Origin: Sepiola atlantica
Lineage: Eukaryota > Mollusca > Cephalopoda > Sepiida > Sepiolidae
Length of the DNA stretch: 64,000 bases
Reading direction: 5' to 3'
Assembly (NCBI GenBank): GCA_963556195.1
Contig: OY744529.1
Coordinates: forward strand, 57,918,580-57,982,579
A model generated the notes under the pieces. It was not told where the DNA came from. It was given only the letters and a program-made list of their open reading frames with translations, and ran no database searches. Positions 45,836 to 58,815 of the stretch are shown one piece after another. The position numbers and the translations under genes are program-made. Position 1 is the first letter of the stretch; every line of letters begins with the position of its first letter.

Positions 45836-46029
45836 GTGGTGTCAGCCTAGGCTGGTTCCATTTTTTTGTGTGTGTTGTTGTTATTGTTGTTGTTGTCATT
45901 ATTATTATCTATATATTAATACGATAGCGTGTGTGTTCGTGTGTCACGCTTACTTAAAAAGCTCTGCGCATGCGTGCCGTACCTAGATTTAGAAAAGCAT
46001 TCAAGTCACCTAAATTTCGTAATATTTTC

Positions 46030-46140
46030 AAGTATTACCATTTGGCGCAACGGTTAGCGACGTGGGATTTTGATGTCGGTTTTTAACGTCGGCCCTACTG
46101 GTTCGATCCCAACCAACCTCTAAGATTGTGTTTTCTACAT
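46030..46140 (+). repeat. tRNA-derived SINE head
   Basis: Contains an A-box-like TTGGCGCAACGGTTAGCGAC and a B box GGTTCGATCCC 50-60 bases downstream, followed by AACCAACC. The spacing and motifs are those of a tRNA-type internal RNA polymerase III promoter. It does not fold as a full tRNA, so a SINE rather than a tRNA gene. Confidence 0.6.
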
Positions 46141-46305
46141 CGAAGGGGGGAGGCAGGGAGGGGACGACTGGGAATATACACATTAAAATTTTGTTCATTT
46201 TTTTAAATAAATATACAAGTCAAATCTTATCATATTTTATTCAAACATGTATAGGTTAGGAACAAGATAATTAGTATTGAAAACATTATTTCGTGTAATT
46301 TACTA

Positions 46306-46307
<2 letters not shown>

Positions 46308-46379
<72 letters not shown>

Positions 46380-46380
46380 G
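46308..46380. repeat. (ATT)n microsatellite
   Basis: About 24 ATT units directly adjoining the dispersed repeat that begins TTTACTCACTAAGAG; probably the repeat's tail. Confidence 0.97.
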
Positions 46381-46690
46381 TTTACTCACTAAGAGTTCTC
46401 ACACAGGCCGTCATCAGTGATTACTCATTGATAATCACCAGTTATGTTCCCTGGAGTCTGAGTGACAACAATCTTCCCAGATTTCCAGTACTCTACACCT
46501 CTTTCGATAACTACTGCAGATGAATTCGCGTTATCACAACAGACGCTTACCATCGATTTCTATTGGTCTTCTCTGTGATTTGGATGGCAATAAGCCTCCC
46601 CAATATGCCAGTGCTCTCCGCACTCTTCTAGCTGAGCTCTGGACAGTGCTATCCTCAGTCTTTCCACCCTCTTTGACCCATAATGACGGT
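46381..46690. repeat. Dispersed repeat, uninterrupted copy (Merlin empty site)
   Basis: Matches 44190-44360 plus 45653-45835 end to end, with CTGCAGATGAATTCGCGTTA at the point where the other copy carries the Merlin element. About 80% identical by eye. Confidence 0.85.
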
Positions 46691-47154
46691 TTTTTTTATC
46701 TGTTGGTTATCTAAATAATAATCAGACAAGACCGGAGTGGATCAGAGTCGTCGACAATTTTGCACTTTCTATCCCGGTGTGCGCATCATCATTGAACTTC
46801 GATAAAAAAAAAACTGTTGAACATTAATATCTAAAACTTGCTGGACAAGTAAGATATGTACCAAATACGATGGGATTGCAGAAAAGACTGTGAATGTTAG
46901 TAACCATTCCATAGGTGGCAGTTTGTCAATAAAAAAAGACGCCGCGTGTCTAAGATGGCTTTGATACATGTGATAAGTTAAATACAATGTTATTATATTT
47001 CTTAGTTTTTATTTTCATAATTATTAAGTTTTTGTCTTTAGAGAAATTGTTAAAATAAGTGTAAAAAAACATTTTTATGTTTCATAAAATGTTAAATTTT
47101 AAGTATATCCTTTTTCGTCAAAAACTTTGCTCGCACCAATGTATATTTACCAGG

Positions 47155-47157
<3 letters not shown>
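46691..47157. other. AT-rich spacer
   Basis: No feature recognised. Confidence 0.45.
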
Positions 47158-47251
<94 letters not shown>

Positions 47252-47327
47252 GTATTTATATATTTATATACAATTATATACAATTATACATGTAGTGTAT
47301 ATATGCATATATATAATTTGTACGTAC

Positions 47328-47375
<48 letters not shown>

Positions 47376-47376
47376 G
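47158..47376. repeat. (CT)n(TA)n and palindromic TA microsatellites
   Basis: CT to 47190, TA to 47245, then degenerate TA-rich sequence. At 47322-47384 GTACGTACCC-(AT)n-GGGTACGTAC forms a long palindrome with a TA core. Confidence 0.95.
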
Positions 47377-47384
47377 TACGTACA

Positions 47385-48165
47385 TCAAACAATTGTCTCC
47401 ATACGTTTGAATATGTACCTGTCAATATTTATACATACATATTTATGGACCAAAAGATGGCGTACACACAGCCATTAATTGTATTAATTTCAAACCTGCG
47501 TCTCTTACACTTTCCTAGACATTTTTCTTCTTAACAAAGCAATTATATTTTCATCTTGTGTAATTTTTCATTTTTTCTTATGTTTCTCCTAATTCGTTCG
47601 TTTTCGGTTTTGTTCATTCCTATTTTTGTTGTTCCATATAGATTTTCCTTGTGTCTTGTCACTCAATCATTTTTATATTTTCATTTTTTTACCTTATTCG
47701 CCTGTCATTCTCACATTGACTTTCTCATTTTCCCCCGTTTGATTTTTCTCTCTTCGTTTTTCAATCACATTTTTTGCTGTTCTTATCCGTTCCGTTTCCT
47801 TTTCTTTCACCAATATTCAATTATAATCAAGTTAACTTTGACGAAATTTCGCTTGACAAGTTTTTCTCCTATCGCAAGACTATCTTTCTAACACTTGAGC
47901 ATCGCCGACTCTTTGTGTCAGCTTCAATTACGAGTGTCGTTTAAACTATTTGGAAAGAATCATTCACACAAAATTCACGATACTTTGCATTGCAGTTTTC
48001 GATAGTTTTCTTTTCGATATTTTTAAACAATTGTTTTTTCTTCATGTTTCATGTTTCTCTTTATCTACGCAAACATTTTTCTCATCTCTCTAAAATTTCT
48101 CTTGCCTAATAAATATTATGTTACTATTTCTCGTGGTGATGTGTCATTTTTCATATAGCTCCGTT
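47385..48165. other. T-rich unassigned DNA
   Basis: The open frame 47556-47891 is phenylalanine-rich because the DNA is T-rich. No gene supported. Confidence 0.45.
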
Positions 48166-48741
<576 letters not shown>

Positions 48742-48743
<2 letters not shown>

Positions 48744-49075
48744 TATAAATTTTTATTTATACAAACATTATTGGTTACATATGTGCATACATGTTTCGGT
48801 TGCACTCTTCGCAGAAAGTCAACCTCATCAGACCAAGGATTGAGAGAAATGGGATGGATTTGTAAGTTTTTTCGAATAAATCTTTGTTTGGGATTGGTTA
48901 TTCTCTATTTCTTATGAATTGGTATCGAATTACCTATTTTACTTGTTGACCCTTCTTCAGCCTTTTTTACGGCCTAACCATCCCTGTTTTATTGCCTCCT
49001 TAGCCCCGGTTACTTTTCAACTCTGTTTGAATTCCCCAAGTTCTACAAACACATTCAGGCATAAGTATCTTATCT
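48742..49075. other. Unassigned DNA
   Basis: No recognised product. Confidence 0.4.
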
Positions 49076-49731
49076 ATCAGTAAAATACACACATATAAAC
49101 AGATTTGATAGATACACAAGTACATAAAAATAAACAGACATCAATATACACACACATCTAAACATGAACACACACACAGATCCACTTTCAAGCAAAAAAT
49201 ATATTTAAAAGTACGTACTTGTCTATGAATATACTTATAGTATATAAAACAGTTTCAATATATAAATTAATTTTAATACAAGAAAAACACCACACATATA
49301 TACATACACGAACACGTATACACATAAATATAACATATACATACGCATACACATACACGAACATACACCCATGTACATACATACATGTATAGATCCACAA
49401 CGCGAATATATATATACATACATATATATACACACATATATATACATATATATACATACAATACACATGCATACACACGCCTAGACCACACGCACCCATA
49501 TACATACATACATATACACACATACATATACATATATATACATACACACATATACATAAGCATACATGCATACACATACAAAGCGTATACAAACTAATAC
49601 ATAAACATATACAAGCACGTACACAGAATATATAACCCCGACTATACAAATATAAAGACTAAACACAAATATATACGCGTATATACATAACATACATGCA
49701 CAATGCATAGATACATATACACATACATACA

Positions 49732-49763
<32 letters not shown>

Positions 49764-50220
49764 AACGTACATACAGCAGACATATAGGCAAATAAATAAA
49801 TATGCCAATTACTCACTTATATGTACACAAGGAATGAATATAGAATGCAAATAAAATATGAATATAAAAATAAAATTAAAACTAAAATTCTTCACCAGTA
49901 TAAACATACTTGGACAAATATGATATCAGTAAGGTATTAATACCCGTACATACACATATATTTCGATTAAATCACGCATGTATACATACATACACATACA
50001 TATGCTCATAAACACATATACATACCTACATAAACCATACAATGATATACTTATACACCCTTACAGATACGCGTACACCTTCCTACCCATATAGCATAAA
50101 ATACATAAAATTACATAAAATCAGTATATATGCCTACAGACACCGTGCACATACATATGCGCGTTTACACAAATACTAGCATGCATGTACACAAAACAGG
50201 ACCACATGTACACAAGCATC
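49076..50220. repeat. Cryptic ACAT/ACATAT simple-sequence region
   Basis: About 1.1 kb of degenerate ACAT, ACACAT and TATACA motifs, with a pure ACAT run at 49720-49760. Frames such as 49188-49649 are repeat artefacts. Confidence 0.9.
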
Positions 50221-50489
50221 CATAATTCAGTAATTAAAACCATTCATTATTGCTCCAATCTATCTCAGCTCAAATTACTTACATTTAAAGATAAATACCA
50301 TAAGGACAAGTAGGCCAACAAAATATAGCGCATGTAATTCCATTAGTTAATTCTATATATACATAAACACATATACATGTACACATATATACGTGGTAAC
50401 CATGCGTATGCGCTGAAAACCTTATTATAGGTTGGTGTGTAGTAGTTTTTGGATGATGTAGGTTCAAAATTATGAAGGCATTAGAATTT

Positions 50490-51005
50490 TAAATTAAATA
50501 ATGATAATAATCATGTAAATTAAAAATAAAATAAAATAAAAATAAAATATGAAGAATAAAAATAATCAGTAGAAAAATAAAATTAAGATTAAAATAACAA
50601 TAATGAAAATAAAAATAATAAAAATAAAAAGAATAAAAAATAAAATAAATTAAAGATAAATAATAATAAATATTTTTTTTAAATAATAAATAAAAATAAA
50701 ATTAATAAATAAAAATAAAAAGTAAACAATAAAAAATAAAATAAAATAAAATAAAATTAAAATAAAAATAAAAAATAAAAATGAAAGTAAAAAAATTAAA
50801 AATTAAAAATTAAAAATAAATTAAAGATAATACAAAATAATAAAAAATTTAAAAAATTTAAAAATTTTAAAAATAAAAAGTAAAAAAATAAAACATAAAA
50901 AATTAAAAATTAAAAAATATTAAAAAAATATCAATAATAAAAAATGAAAAACAAAAAGCAGCAAAATATAAAAGAAAATAAAAATAAGAAATAAGATTAA
51001 AAATT
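50490..51005. repeat. A-rich AAAATA low-complexity region
   Basis: About 500 bp of AAAATAA, AAATTAA and similar units, with almost no C or G on the plus strand. It directly precedes the 3' end of the PLE relic on the minus strand. Confidence 0.9.
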
Positions 51006-51074
51006 AAAATTGGGTGTGTGTTATGCTAACAATGAAGTAACAGTAGAGTGGTCGTAGTTATTCGTAATCTAAAG

Positions 51075-52190
51075 TCTACTTAGCGTGTGCTCCTTTAAAT
51101 GTGTGCAGTTCAAACTCGTTTCGTTTCTGACATTGAGTAATTTTTCTCTATCTTTAAATTTAACAATTTCAAGTTTCTCACCCAGGCATAAGAAACAGGG
51201 TGAGGAGAGTGATCTACATGTGTTCTCCCTTCTTATTATGCTCCATCTAATTATTGTTTTTTTTTCTCGTCTATTAATTTCCAGAAGTGTCGGGACAGCG
51301 AAGTGTTACTATATTTCTTATTTCTGAAGGATAATTTATGCGTGTAATACCTATCCTTAAAACTTCTTGACGTGCTTCCTATATAGAACTTACTATCGCC
51401 TAGATTTTCAATAGCGTAGATTTCCGCACGATATATTACCGATGCGGTGACGCAATTTTTTGTAAGGGATATTCATCCTGTCTCTGACAGTTACAATTGT
51501 TAGTTGTAGGATTACCTTCAATATCACTATTAGTATCATTCCTTTTAAGTATTTTATTGTTATGTTTTTTATCATTCTTTCTATGCTGTCTGTACAGCTA
51601 TAACTTAGTTTTAATGTATTCTTATTAAATAGCTTATGGAGTGTGTTACCAGGTGGGAAGTGTTTGTCTATAAGTTGTAGAAATTTGTTACCAATTTTTG
51701 TTTTTAACATCATATAAAATGGGGGTGTAAACCAGATTATTTTCCTGCCTCTGTTTCTAGAGTTGCTAGCATTTGTAGTTGTATTTTTATATTTTATATC
51801 GGCATTTACGTACCCGCTATTCTTTAAGGCAGTGTTGTAAATATTTTATAGTTGTTAAACGTTGTTTCGTCTGATGAGTTATTGCTAATTCTACTTTCTA
51901 TTGACTTAGGTATGTGTTTAATTATTGAAGGAGGGTGGTTTGATTGCGGATGTACGTATATGGGGCTGGAGTTTTCCTTCATGAATGGTTTATATTGTTT
52001 TTCAGTTAGGTTAAACGTCACATCCAGGAAGTGAACTTGTTTGACATTACCGGTAATTTCCGCCTTAAGCCCTAGTTTATTCATTTCTTTATGGATTATC
52101 TTTCTTATCTTGTCGCATTTAGCGCTAGTAGATTCCTTGACTACCATTAGGGCATCATCCCTATATAAACCTTTTTTCGTTCAAAGCTAG
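51075..52190 (-). pseudogene. Penelope-like element: RT C-terminal half plus GIY-YIG
   Basis: Minus strand. GLYRDDALMVVKES (about 52180) is the YRDD catalytic motif of PLE reverse transcriptase. Next come FLDVTFNLTEKQYKPF and VHPQSNHPPSIIKHIPKSIE (52147-51880), then FLQLIDKHFPPGN and LKLSYSCTDSI (51680-51590). The CNCR...CPL...VIYRAEI cysteine-rich linker near 51480 follows, then the GIY-YIG endonuclease: SKFYIGSTSRSFKDRY, HKLSFRNKK and LSRHFWKL (51400-51290). The C-terminal tail CFLCLGEKLEIVKFKD with LLNVRNE ends near 51090. Frames break several times. The RT thumb and palm before YRDD are absent: 5'-truncated. Confidence 0.85.
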
Positions 52191-52945
52191 TCTTTGCAAT
52201 ACCCGTTCCTTAGGGGGACCCGGTAGCATCAAAGAAAACACAACGATAGGGACAAGGACGTGCTCGAGAAACTCTTTTTCTTTATTATTCACCACCAGCT
52301 GGTGTAAGTTGGGTATACAAATATATATAATTAAATATTTCTTTGTTAGCAAAAGTCCTTTGGCATTATTGCTCTTTCCCTTCTCTTACGAAGAAATCTC
52401 TTTCTTTACTTTGATTTTCGTATCTACCCAACCTAGGTTATGTTTACGAAAACAAGGCAGAGTGATTTACATTGCAACCTAGAGGGAAACACGACAATAC
52501 GTTCTGTAGCAGTCTTTTCCCGGAATCTAAGGAAAGGTTGTGATCCCCACGCTAGTTGTTTACGGAGGTTCAGCCGTGGTGGGGTGTTGACACACGACAA
52601 GTTTTTCTCTATATCCTCCTAACTCGATCTCTGCTACGTAAGCGTTCCTTCTTCCTTCGTTTAAAACCGACGCTTTAATTTTTGACTTGGCACTCCGGGT
52701 GCCTTCTTCTTCTGGACCCGTGCACCTAACTCTTTTAAAGGTTACCGAGTCGGGGTTTTTTACGACGTCATATTCCGAAATGAATTCATCGACCTCACAC
52801 ACCTGGGCTCGTTCAAAGGTCACCGATTCATTTCCGTTGTTCTTTTAGTCTAATCTATCTAGTCTTCGGCTTTTCTTCATTATTGTAGGGTCATGCCCTT
52901 AGCCTCCCCGTGACGTCTTATGCATTATTACTCAACATGTCTGAA
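52191..52945. other. Unassigned sequence upstream of the PLE
   Basis: The minus-strand frame 52823-52560 (87 codons: MTFERAQVCEVDEFISEYDV...) is charged and has ordinary codon texture, but I do not recognise it. It may be a fragment of another element's ORF1 or chance. Confidence 0.3.
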
Positions 52946-53680
52946 TCATTATTATGCAGATAAACATTAACATTTGTTCATATAAATAGATAACATAAAA
53001 AATTATTCATATAAATAGATAAACATTCACATTTGTTCATATAAATAGATAAACATTAACATTGGTTCATATAAATAAATAAACTTTACATTTATTCATA
53101 TAAATACATAAACATTACAATGTATTACTATAAATAAACATAAACATTTGTTCGTATAAATAAATAACCATCAACATTTAGTGATATAAATACATAAACA
53201 TAAACATGTATTAATATAAATAGATAAACATCAACATTTATTCATATGAATAGATTAACATTAACATTTGTTAATACAAATAGATAAACATTAACATTTA
53301 TTCATATGAATAGATAACCTAAAATTTATTTCATATACATAGAAAAATATTAACATTTGTTCATATGAATAGACAATTATAAACATTCATTCATAAAAAT
53401 ACAGAAACATTAACATTTGTTCATATAAATGGATAAACATTAACATTTATTCATGTAAATAGATAAACATTAACATTTGTGCATATAAATGAACATTAAC
53501 CTTTGTTAATATAAATTGATAAACATTACCATGTATTAATATAAATATAAAAATATTAACTTTATAAATAGATAAACATTAACATTTGTTAATATGAATA
53601 TTAAAATATTAAAATTTGTTCATATAAATAGATAAACATTAACAATTATTCATATAAATAGATTAATGTTAACTTTTTGG
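52946..53680. repeat. Degenerate ~30-bp minisatellite
   Basis: About 24 copies of a unit like ATAAATAGATAAACATTAAC followed by ATTTGTTCAT, spaced 29-30 bases and often interrupted. Confidence 0.9.
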
Positions 53681-53829
53681 CAATTTTGATACAAATTTAG
53701 TTATCTTTTGAATAAGATCGAAAGAAATAGAAGAAAAAAAGAAGAAATTAATTTGCCTATGCGATGGTGCGTGTTTGGGTGCTGTTTTAAAAGCAATAAA
53801 AAGAAAATTAAGCATCGTTCAAGATAGGT

Positions 53830-56790
53830 TAGCTATTGACTGAGAGAGAGGGAGTAAGAGATGGACTGAGAGAGATGGGGTTAGACATGGACTGAGAGAA
53901 ATGGGGTTAGAAAGAGACTGAAATGGGGTTAGAGAGGGACTGAGAGAGACGGGGTTAGAGATGGACTGAGAGAAATGGGATTAGAGAGGGACTGAGAGAA
54001 ATGGGGTTAGAGAGGGACTGAGAGAGATGGAGTTAATGATAGACTGAGTGAAATGGGGTTAGAGATGGACTAAGACAATTGGGGTTTGAGATGGACTGAG
54101 AGAAATGGGGTTGGAGAGGGACTGAGATAAATGGGCTTTGAGATGGACTAAGAGAATTGGGGTTAGAGAGGGACTGAGAAAGATGGGGTTGAAGATGGAC
54201 TAAGAGAATTGGGGTTAGAGAGGGACTGAGAAAGATGGGGTTAGAGATGGACTGAGAGAAATGGGGTTAGAGAGGGACTGAGAGAGACGGGGTTTGAGAT
54301 GGACTGAAAGAGATTGGGTTAGAGAGGGACTGGGAGAGATGAGTTTGAGATGGAATGAGAGAAATGGGGTTAGGGAGGGACTGAGAGAGATGGGGTTGGA
54401 GATGGACATGGGGGTGAGAAAGATGGGGTTGGAGATGGACTGAGAGACATAGGGTTTGAGATGGACTGAGAGAGACGGGGTTAGAGATGGACTGAGAGAG
54501 ATGGGGTTAGAGATCGACTGAGAGAGATGAGGTTAGAGAGGGAGTGGGAAAGATGGTGTTGGAGATAAACTTAGAGAAATGGGGTAAGAGATGGACTTAG
54601 AGAAATGGGGTTAGAGATGGACTTAGAGAAATGGGGTTAGAGATGGACTTAGAGAAATGGGGTTAGAGATGGACTGAGAGAGACGGGGTTAGAGAGGGAC
54701 TGGGAGAGATGGGGTTAGACATGGACTGAGAGAAATGGGGTTAGAGAGGGACTGAGAGAGATGGGGTTAGAGAGGGACTGAGAGAGACGGGGTTAGAGAT
54801 GAACTGAGAGAAATGGGGTTAGAGAGTGGCTGAGAGAAACGGGGTTAGAGAGGGACTGAGGGAGATGAGGTTTGAGATGGACTAAGAGAATTCGGGTTAG
54901 AGATTGAATGAGAGAAATGGGGTTAGAGAGGGACTGAGAGATATATGGTTTGAGATGGACTAAGAGAAATGGGGTTAGAGAGTGACTGAGAGAGACGGGG
55001 TTAGAGATGGATTGAGAGAAATGGGGTTAGAGAGGGACTGGCAGAGATGGGTTTGAGATGGACTGAGAGAAATAGGGTTAGAGAGGGACTGAGAGAGATG
55101 ATCTTAGATATGGACTGAGAGAAATGGGGTTAGAGAGGGACTGGGAGAGATGGGGTTAGACATGGACTGAGAGAGACGGGGTTGGAGATGGACTGAGAGA
55201 AATAGGGTTAGAGAGAGACTGAGAAAGATGGGGTTGGAGATGGACTAAGAGAATTGGGGTTAGAGAGGGACTGAGAGAAATGGGGTTATAGAGAGACTGA
55301 GAAAGATGGGGTTGGAGAGGGACTAAGAGAATTGGGGTTAGAGAGGGACTGAGAAAAGTGGGGTTAGAGAGTGGCTGAGAGAGACGGGGTTAGAGAGGGA
55401 CTGAGAGAGACGGGGTTAGAGATGGACTGAGAGAAATGGGGTTAGAGAGGGACTGGCAGAGATGTGTTTGAGATGGACTGAGAGAAATGAGATTAGAGAG
55501 GGACTAAGAGAGATGGGGTTAGAGATGGGCTGAGAGACATGGAGTTAGAGATGGACTGAGAGAGATAGGGTTAGAGAGTGACTGAGAGAAATAGGGTTAG
55601 AGAGGGCCTGAGAAAGATGATCTTAGAGATGGACTGAGAGAAATGGGGTTAGAGAGGGACTGGGAGAGATGGGGTTAGACATGGACTGAGAGAGACGGGG
55701 TTGGAGATGGACTGAGAGAAATGGGGTTAGAGAGAGACTGAATATTATGGGGTTGGAGATGGACTGAGAGACATGGGGTTAGAGATGGACTGAGAGAAAT
55801 GGGGTTAGAAAGAGACTGAGAAAGATGGGGTTGGAGAAGGACTGAGAGAAATAGGGTTAGAGAGGGACTGAGAAAGATATGGTTAGAGATGGACTGAGAG
55901 GGATCGGGGTTAGAGGTGGACTGAGAGAAATGGGGTTAGAGAGATGGGGTTAGACATGGACTGAGAGAGATGGGGTTGGAGATGGACTGAGAGAAATGGG
56001 GTTAGAGAGAGACTGAGAAAGATGGGGTCGGAGATGGACTGAGAGACATGGGGTTAGAGATGTACTGAGAGAAATGGGGTTTGAGAGGGACTGAGAAAGA
56101 TGTGGTTAGAGATGGACTGAGAGAAATGGGGTTAGAGATGGACTCGGAGAGACGGGTGTATGAGATGGACTGAGAAACAAGGGGGTTAGAGATGGACTGA
56201 GAGAAATGGGGTTAGAGAGTGGCTGAGGAAACGTGGTTAGAGGTGGACTGAGAGAAATGGGGTTAGTGATGGACTGGGAGAGACGGGGTTAGAGAGGGAC
56301 TGAGAGAAACGGGATCAACGAGGGACTGAGAGAGACGGGGTTAGAGAGGAACTGAGAGAAACGGGGTTAGAGAGGGACTGAGAGAGATGGGGTTAGAGAG
56401 GGACTGAGAGAAACGGGGTTAGAGAGGGACTTAGAGAAACGGGGTTAGAGAGGGACTGAGAGAAACGGGGTTAGAGAGGGACTTGGAGAGATGGGTTAGA
56501 GATGGTCGGAGAGAAATCGGGTTAGAGAGGGACTGAGAGAGATGGGGTTTGAGATGGACTAAGAGAATTGGGGTTAGAGAGGGACTGAGAGAGATGGGGT
56601 TTGAGATGGACTAAGAGAATTGGGGTTAGAGAGGGACTGAGAAAGATGTGGTTAGAGATGGACTGAGAGAAATGGGGTTAGAGATGGACTCGGAGAGACG
56701 GGGGTTAGAGATGGACTGAGAAACAAGGGGGTTAGAGATGAACTGAGAGAGACGGGGGTTAGAGATGGACTGAGAGAGAGGGGGGTTTGA
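53830..56790. repeat. 26-bp minisatellite, about 110 copies
   Basis: The unit is of the form GGGGTTAGAGATGGACTGAG then AGAAAT. Variants alternate ATGG or AGGG, GAGAGAT, GAGAAAT or GAGACGG, and there are occasional indels. Because 26 is not a multiple of three, the frames drift. Minus-strand frames reading SLSPSLTP or LSNPISLS are not genes. Confidence 0.95.
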
Positions 56791-56879
56791 GAGAGAGAAC
56801 TCTATAAAAGATAAATAAGGTTTCTCTATTTGATACAAATGAATTTTTTGTTTGTCGAGCTTATTTTCTTAGCAGGAGT

Positions 56880-57357
56880 AGAGGGACTATTATTCACTGC
56901 CTTCAACAAGTCGGAGGATGGGGTGTACATTAATACCAGAAGACATTACAACCTCTTCAACGTTGCTTGATTCCGAGTTAAGACGAAGGTGTGGAAGGTA
57001 CTCATACTTGAGATGCTCTTCACTAATGATGCAGCACTGACGGTACACTTTGAAGAAGCATTGCGGCAACTCATCAGTTGAATATCACACACAGGCATAG
57101 AGTTTGGCATGACCATTGAGACAAATATCCTCGGCCAAGATATAGGCAGTTCTCCAAACATCACCATTGGCGACTACACCTTCGAGATTAGATTGGACTC
57201 CAGCAACTGTTACCTGGACTACATAAAACATATCGGCAAGGTGGCAAAAGCCATGGCTCGCTTAGCGAAGAGAGTCGGGAACAACAAGATACTGACCATC
57301 AATACTAAAATAAAGATGCACCGGGTCTGCGTGCTCACTTACTACAGTGAATTATAG
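56880..57357 (+). pseudogene. LINE reverse transcriptase fragment
   Basis: The plus strand reads DGVYINTRRHYNLFNVA, then FRVKTKVWKVLILEMLFTNDAALT with motif C as FTND instead of FADD. EALRQLIS, ILGQDIGSSPNITIGDYTFEI and GKVAKAMARLAKRV follow, then LTINTKIKMHRVCVLTYYSE. This is the palm end and thumb of an endonuclease-reverse transcriptase common in molluscan genomes, different from the LINE at 10.7 kb. There are stops at about 56970 and 57078, and a stop ends it at 57355. Confidence 0.8.
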
Positions 57358-58084
57358 ATCCTTATATATAAAGTGGCCTTATCATAAAAAGATACAACAG
57401 CAGAATATGTATTTTTTTTATTTATAAATTATAGATGTATGTGTTCGTTAGAGGTACTCACGTTTCGTCCATTAAGTTATTCGAAATTTTGAAAAAAAAT
57501 CCTGTTTAAAATGGTCGTATGGGACTCTTCAGTTTCTTATTATTTATAAATGTGAAGGTAAAAAGAAGAAAAAACTCGAAAGTGTTGATGAGATTTAAAT
57601 TTCAAAAATGTGTAAATCTTATTAAAAAAAAACATTTTTAATTACATATTTTCTAAAAATGTAAAAAAGATTTTACCCGAACTCAATTAAACAAACTGGC
57701 AAAATGTGGGAGGACATTAATGAAAATAAAAATAAAAACCTTGGCAACTCCGAGTAGATACATTTAGTATATTATTTATTGAGTTTAAATCAGAGGTTTG
57801 AATAGAAAAATAAGCGAAGAAAATGTTGCCTGTTAAGCATTTTAATGGTACTAGTTTACACAATAACTTAAGTAGGTTCATAGGTAGTGATAACTGTATT
57901 TATATTTAAATAAACATGGTAGTCTCAATCTTTAAAAATATACAATCGAATCGGAAATACTCTGGTATTAAAAGTGAACTTTGAATTTTCTCCATTTCAT
58001 TCATCATTTTGAATATTCTTTACCATACAACTGCCAATCAATCTATCTTATTAACTGTTATCCTCGAGTGCCTTTGGCCTTGAT
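57358..58084. other. AT-rich spacer
   Basis: Contains the second copy of the degenerate dispersed repeat (57960-58100) and nothing else recognised. Confidence 0.45.
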
Positions 58085-58382
58085 AACTCAGATATATGAA
58101 ATTATATTTAAATGAAATATCCTCGGTATAGATCAACAATAATTATTTATTTATATTTTTACAACTGAAGAAAAATTTACTTTTAAAATGAGGACATTAA
58201 TTGAAGCCGATGTGCGACAGACGTCCATTAAATGTCGAACCTTTGAAATGAATGCAAGGGACGTAACTCTTCTCAAAATATCTTTGACAAACGAGACAAT
58301 AACAGGAGTTATTTCCCTTTAAAAATTCAATAACTTTTTCCATATTTATTTTCTAGATGAATCTGTTTTTCATCTAACACCT
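58085..58382 (+). repeat. Direct repeat A1 flanking the 58.8-63.4 kb block
   Basis: TATTTAAATGAAATATCCTC...GATCAACAATAATTATTTA...AATGAGGACATT...ACAAACGAGACAA...TTTTCTAGATGAATCTG matches 63606-63927 in the same orientation, apart from an 84-base interval that is a different sequence in the second copy. Confidence 0.85.
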
Positions 58383-58815
58383 TCCCTTTTGAGCTTTGTG
58401 TTTTTTGTTGTGGCCTAGTCTGCATTTAGTCCAGTCAATCTAGCTTATTTTTTGGCTGAACCTCAAACAAATTGCTAACAAAGGTTTTTAACTTCGATAT
58501 TGGGCATGAATAACCTCTCTTTCAGATTTAAAAAAATTTACCAAAATTAGCCTTGCAGAAACGAGTCAACGGGCGCCATCTTTAAAGATTACCACCGATT
58601 CTAGCCTCCCCTCTCTCAACTCAATTTCTGTAAATTCATCTTTAAAAATACCAAATGTAGCAATGTGAAATTGAATAAAACCAACAGTTTCATAAAGTTA
58701 AATATAATTATAACTTCTCATGCCTTATTTTTGTCCCTTTTGATGTATTACTGCAGGAGCTTAATATTCTGTCATATTCTAATTTCAGGTTGGCCAAAGT
58801 AAAGTACCGATAATT

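Noticed and set aside
45905..45945. Helitron 5' end (TCTATATATTAATACG)
   Set aside because: The opening resembles some Helitron starts, but no CTRR end with a hairpin and no Rep/helicase relic was found.
53830..56838. Serine/proline-rich proteins on the minus strand (SLSPSLTP repeats)
   Set aside because: The 26-bp unit shifts frame each copy, the ORFs are short, and no start context or conserved frame exists.
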